Source of the DNA: Clostridia bacterium
Lineage (GTDB): Bacteria; Aerophobota; Aerophobia; Aerophobales; AE-B3A
Length of the DNA: 9,015 nucleotides
Assembly (NCBI GenBank): GCA_030610745.1
Contig: JAUWRC010000055.1
Span: 1 to 9,015, forward strand
Direction: 5' to 3'
The position numbers were made by a program, and so were the translations under genes. Positions 6,662-9,015 of this stretch are shown piece by piece. How positions within the stretch are numbered: the first letter of the stretch is position 1; each line of letters begins with the position of its first letter. The notes below the pieces were generated by a model that had not been told where the DNA came from, searched no databases, and saw only the letters and a list, made by a program, of their open reading frames with translations.

Positions 6662-7905
6662 AGTTCCTCATAAATAGGGAATTTTTTACAAAGTTTCTCT
6701 ACATCTTTTTTAATTTTTTTTCTAAGACTCACATCTTCTGGATTGTGTAATATTTTGCTTATCCACTCTCCAATTAATTTCATCTCTGGCTCCTTCATTC
6801 CTCGGGTGGTAAGAGCAGGAGTTCCTGGTCTTATTCCTGAGGTAAGGGAAGGGGGTTGAGCGTCGAAGGGAATAGAATTTTTATTAACTACTATTCCTGC
6901 TTTTTCTAAAATAGCAGCTGCCTTATCGCCAGTTATGCCATTGTTAGAGAGGTCTACCAGTATAAGATGAGTATCTGTTCCTCCTGAGACCAGACGAAAT
7001 CCCCCGTTATTTAAGGTTTTGGCTAATTCTCTAGCGTTAGAGATGATTTGCTTTTGATATTTTTTAAATTGAGGTTCTGCTGCTTCCTTGAAACATACTG
7101 CCTTTGCTGCTATAGTGTGCATAAAAGGCCCCCCCTGAGTTCCGGGAAAGATAGCTCTGTCTATCAAGGAGGCGTATTTTTGTCGACAGATAATCAGTCC
7201 TCCTCGCGGGCCACGCAAAGTCTTTTGGGTTGTGGCTGTAACTACATCGGCGTAAGGTACAGGATCTGGATGCAGACCAGCGGCAATTAAGCCTATAATA
7301 TGAGCCACATCAGCTAAAAGATAAGCTCCTACCTCATCAGCAATCTTCCTCCAGGGGGCAAAATCTATAGCTCGTGGATAGGCACTAGTACCTGCTATTA
7401 TTAATCGAGGACGATGCTTTAAGGCTATTTGTCGAATTTCTTCGTAATTGAATACCTCTGATGTCTTATCTACTCCATAATAAACTATTCTGTAGTGAGT
7501 ATGGGTCAGCGTTTTTTCACAGCCACCGTGAGAAAGATGTCCTCCATGGGATAATTTTAAGGAAAGAATAGTATCCCCGGGGTTAAGTAAAGCTTGATAG
7601 ACAGCTATATTAGCCTGAGTTCCTGAATGGGCCTGTACATTTATGTGCTCGCCCCTAAAGAGCTTTTTTGCTCGCTGAATAGCCAATTCTTCTATCTCGT
7701 CCACAAACTGGCAGCCCTGGTAATACCGTCTTCTAGGGTAGCCTTCGGCATATTTATCCATCAGGATTGACCCTTCCGCCTCTAAGACAGCTCTACTAGG
7801 ATAATTTTCTGAAGGGATAAGAGTCAGGGTATTTTGCTGCCGAAAAAGTTCCTTTCTCAGGATTTCTTTTATCTCGGGGTCGGTAGATTTTAGCGAATTA
7901 CTCAT
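6658..7905 (-). CDS. glyA: Serine hydroxymethyltransferase
   Basis: PLP enzyme interconverting serine plus tetrahydrofolate with glycine plus 5,10-methylene-tetrahydrofolate, the main entry of one-carbon units, in the cytoplasm. Motifs: LIPSENYPS near 29-37, EGYPRRRYYQGC (54-65), SHGGHLSHGG with the PLP-stacking histidine, LLADVAHIIGL with the aspartate (199) and histidine (202) near the cofactor, and the Schiff-base lysine Lys228 in TTQKTLRGPRGG. The residue before this lysine is Gln where E. coli and most relatives have His. At 415 residues the length is normal. Start ATG 7905 has AAGGA nine bases upstream. The stop codon lies in a repeat end. A 213-base gap separates it from folC, which shares its pathway. 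Confidence 0.97.
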   Translation of the reverse strand: MSNSLKSTDPEIKEILRKELFRQQNTLTLIPSENYPSRAVLEAEGSILMDKYAEGYPRRRYYQGCQFVDEIEELAIQRAKKLFRGEHINVQAHSGTQANIAVYQALLNPGDTILSLKLSHGGHLSHGGCEKTLTHTHYRIVYYGVDKTSEVFNYEEIRQIALKHRPRLIIAGTSAYPRAIDFAPWRKIADEVGAYLLADVAHIIGLIAAGLHPDPVPYADVVTATTQKTLRGPRGGLIICRQKYASLIDRAIFPGTQGGPFMHTIAAKAVCFKEAAEPQFKKYQKQIISNARELAKTLNNGGFRLVSGGTDTHLILVDLSNNGITGDKAAAILEKAGIVVNKNSIPFDAQPPSLTSGIRPGTPALTTRGMKEPEMKLIGEWISKILHNPEDVSLRKKIKKDVEKLCKKFPIYEEL

Positions 7906-7937
7906 AAAAATTTTTCCTTTTATTGACTAGATTCTTA

Positions 7938-7956
7938 ATAGTGACAACGTCACTAT
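7938..7956. promoter_or_regulatory. Perfect palindrome upstream of glyA, operator-like, with candidate -10
   Basis: ATAGTGAC-AAC-GTCACTAT has perfect 8-bp arms and a 3-base centre. On the minus strand a TATAGT box (7957-7952, five of six to TATAAT) overlaps its upstream arm, placing a start site near the palindrome and about 40 bases before the glyA ATG. No good -35 is seen. It could be a repressor operator for glyA or a hairpin ending the toxin-antitoxin transcript, though no T-run follows. Confidence 0.4.
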
Positions 7957-7970
7957 AGATGATGATTTCA

Positions 7971-8324
7971 TTAAACATTCTTTTGTTTCAATTCTTCCCT
8001 TATTTTTAACATCTTTTTCTTTAAATCTGGAATATCTTTTGCTATAACCTCCCATGTTAGCTTCAAATCTATTCCAAAATATTCATGGATAAGGATATCT
8101 CGCATGCCTGCAATCTCCTTCCAGGCTACCTCTAGATGTTTTTCTTTTATTTCATCTGGAATGTTTTTGTCTGTTGATCCAATTATATCTAGTCGACGGA
8201 TGATTGAATCTTGGACTGGGATAGTGTTCTATAATTCATTTTCTGTTTTATTTTTAGTGTATTTCTCAATCAACTCAATGCATTCTAATATATGTTCTAT
8301 AAATATCTTGGCATCTTTTTTCAA
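7971..8324 (-). pseudogene. HepT-like HEPN toxin gene interrupted by an in-frame TAG
   Basis: Read in a single frame from TTG 8324 to TAA 7971, this gives a HEPN (DUF86/HepT) protein of normal size (117 positions), with one TAG at codon 32 (8231-8229). The C-terminal part holds the family active-site motif R-X4-H-X-Y as RDILIHEY (Arg75, His80, Tyr82). The segment IIRRLDIIG matches the usual I-R-R-L-E-I-I-G helix, though the following E-A is S-T here. The TTG start has GAGG about seven bases upstream and overlaps the TGA of the nucleotidyltransferase gene by two bases (TTGA). HepT toxins are RNases neutralised by MntA, which AMPylates the motif tyrosine. The rest of the frame is clean, so the stop is either a recent nonsense mutation or a base-calling error. 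Confidence 0.8.
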
Positions 8325-8608
8325 AGAATTACCTCTTGTTCACTTAATATCTTTTCCTTCAAAAGAGGATGGAGAGAGCCATAAGTAATAACGTCCACCT
8401 TTCTTTTTAAAAGTTCTTCAAGTTCTAACTTTAAACCTGCAAGATCTAATAAACTTTTTTCCCCTTTAAATTCAATAAGCAGGTCAATATCACTTTCTTT
8501 GGTCGCTTCTTCTCTCACAATAGAACCAAAAAGAGCAGCTCTTTTTACTTCATATTTTTCTAACACCTCAACGAAAATATCTTTTATTTCATCAATCTGA
8601 GCATTCAT
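8321..8608 (-). CDS. MntA-type minimal nucleotidyltransferase (HepT antitoxin)
   Basis: A 95-residue minimal nucleotidyltransferase. The pol-beta-type motif is complete: Gly28-Ser29, exactly ten residues, then Asp40-Ile-Asp42 (GS-X10-DXD), with a third acidic strand at VDVI (Asp72). Such proteins in the HepT/MntA (type VII) toxin-antitoxin system silence the HEPN partner by attaching AMP to its motif tyrosine. The HEPN gene follows with a 2-base overlap (TTGA), and the small antitoxin-like gene precedes with a 4-base overlap (ATGA), so all three should be translated from one message. The ribosome site is weak (AAGAGACG), consistent with coupled translation. The frame is intact while its toxin partner is interrupted. 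Confidence 0.88.
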   Translation of the reverse strand: MNAQIDEIKDIFVEVLEKYEVKRAALFGSIVREEATKESDIDLLIEFKGEKSLLDLAGLKLELEELLKRKVDVITYGSLHPLLKEKILSEQEVIL

Positions 8609-8775
8609 AATTTTCGTCTCTTTTTAATTTCCTCGTGAGAGATAACATGTCCTTCTTCGGCAGCCTTCAAAGCAACTGTTAACTTTTTATAAAATTCGTA
8701 CATGATGTCATCCCAAGTTGCTTTGTCTGGCAATTTGTTGATGAGCTTCTTTGCTTCTTCTTTGACGATACTCAT
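8605..8775 (-). CDS. Small antitoxin-like protein (partner usually of ParE/RelE toxins)
   Basis: A 56-residue product beginning MSIVKEEAKKLINKLP and containing ATWDDIMYEFY and a C-terminal EEGHVISHEEIKKR. This layout (short helix with K-x-L-P-D, W-D-D-I-M-Y-E, then A/V-E-E-G-x-V-I-S-x-E-E) is typical of small addiction-module antitoxins that normally sit in front of a ParE/RelE-like toxin. No such toxin follows; instead its TGA overlaps the nucleotidyltransferase ATG in ATGA. A stop lies upstream in frame and ATG 8775 is the first start; AAGGCG about nine bases upstream is a fair ribosome site. The family call is from memory of such sequences and is not tested. No promoter is clear; upstream DNA is all repeat. 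Confidence 0.72.
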   Translation of the reverse strand: MSIVKEEAKKLINKLPDKATWDDIMYEFYKKLTVALKAAEEGHVISHEEIKKRRKL

Positions 8776-8803
8776 AATCTTTTCGCCTTCTTTTTCGTAT
8801 CTC

Positions 8804-8823
8804 GTGCCCCCTCACCCGAGCAC
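8804..8823. repeat. Half-copy related to the frr-leader hairpin
   Basis: GTGCCCCCTCACCCG (8804-8818) matches the reverse complement of 1412-1426 at 13 of 15 positions. GTGC at 8804-8807 can pair with GCAC at 8820-8823 to close a loop. It lies between the palindrome cluster and the antitoxin-like gene, in its likely leader. Confidence 0.4.
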
Positions 8824-8826
8824 AAT

Positions 8827-8959
8827 GTAGCGGTGAATTTTCGTCGCTCGCAATCTCATTGGGATTGCTTCGTCGCGAACTAAAGTTCGCTCCTCCATTA
8901 GACAGTTTTTGTCGGATAAATCCGACTGCTACAATGTGTGCGATAAATCGCACCGCTAC
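8827..8959. repeat. 133-bp modular palindrome element bounded by GTAGCGGT/ACCGCTAC
   Basis: Terminal inverted repeats GTAGCGGT (8827-8834) and ACCGCTAC (8952-8959) match those at 2017-2100. Inside are four hairpins in a row: GCAATCTC/GGGATTGC (8850-8868), GCGAACTAAAGTTCGC (8875-8890), GTCGGATAAATCCGAC (8911-8926) and GTGCGATAAATCGCAC (8938-8953). The last three have perfect arms. A frame open on the minus strand through here is repeat translation, not a gene. Confidence 0.7.
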
Positions 8960-8963
8960 TTTG

Positions 8964-9000
8964 AGATTGCTTCGTCGCTATCGCTCCTCGCAATGACGTG
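8964..9000. repeat. Dispersed repeat with ATTGC/GCAAT arms
   Basis: On the minus strand this begins CACGTCATTGCGAGGAGCGA and ends GCAATCT, with GCAAT/ATTGC arms and GCGA units between. A very similar GTCATTGCGAG...GCAATC sequence is a familiar dispersed repeat in unrelated bacterial genomes. The related ATTGC/TCGTCGC pieces at 8841-8875 suggest a second, rearranged copy inside the neighbouring element. Confidence 0.55.
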
Positions 9001-9015
9001 GTTCACTGAATATTT

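Noticed and set aside
7919..7947. glyA promoter with TTGTCA and AATAAA spaced 17 bases
   Set aside because: Its -10 would overlap the ribosome site, so transcription would begin downstream of the Shine-Dalgarno sequence. The TATAGT box further upstream fits better.
8229..8231. Pyrrolysine or other recoding of TAG
   Set aside because: frr, folC and glyA end in TAG at family-typical C-termini, so TAG acts as a stop here. No recoding element is visible near the hepT codon.
8104..8388. 94-codon plus-strand open frame
   Set aside because: Antisense to the hepT pseudogene and the end of the nucleotidyltransferase gene, which show clear family motifs on the other strand.
8708..8953. 81-codon open frame on the minus strand
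   Set aside because: It runs through the palindrome cluster and then out of frame over the antitoxin-like gene. The product is repeat-derived, arginine-rich and has no ribosome site.
8827..8959. CRISPR array
   Set aside because: The repeated units are palindromes of different sequence with irregular spacing and no uniform spacers, and no cas gene is present.

Overview
The window looks like chromosomal DNA from an uncultured, fairly AT-rich bacterium. EF-Ts is of the short, single-core type, the sugar-phosphate isomerase is of the bifunctional phosphoglucose/phosphomannose family, and nearly every gap between genes holds palindromic or tandem repeats. Candidate phyla such as Omnitrophota or Aerophobota would fit, but this is a low-confidence guess from gene content.

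Layout. (1) Bases 1-1994, plus strand: a translation cluster, with the probable last codons of rpsB, then tsf, pyrH and frr. The first three are chained by 1-base stop/start overlaps; frr is set apart by a heptad repeat and a strong hairpin. (2) Bases 1995-2166: a convergent gap filled by nested inverted repeats. (3) Bases 2167-6444, minus strand: a tightly coupled run transcribed folC, then ptsI, then the phosphoglucose/phosphomannose isomerase gene. The ptsI start is best placed at a GTG overlapping the folC stop. The annotated folC 5' end lies inside a 125-bp inverted-repeat element. (4) Bases 6445-6657: gap with an orphan C-terminal-like mini-ORF and a possible terminator for glyA. (5) Bases 6658-7905: glyA, with a perfect palindrome and a candidate -10 box upstream. 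(6) Bases 7971-8775: a three-gene toxin-antitoxin-like operon: a 56-residue antitoxin-like protein, a MntA-type nucleotidyltransferase, and a HepT-type HEPN toxin gene interrupted by one in-frame TAG. (7) Bases 8776-9015: a mosaic of short palindromes with no gene.

Functionally, tsf, pyrH and frr serve elongation, UMP phosphorylation and ribosome recycling. GlyA and FolC both act in one-carbon/folate metabolism. PtsI and the isomerase act at the PEP and hexose-6-phosphate ends of sugar metabolism.

The least ordinary signals are the toxin-antitoxin operon with its broken toxin, heptad tracts that place stop codons in all three frames just after pyrH, frr and the isomerase gene, a palindrome family bounded by GTAGCGGT and ACCGCTAC, and a repeat element that has replaced the folC start region.
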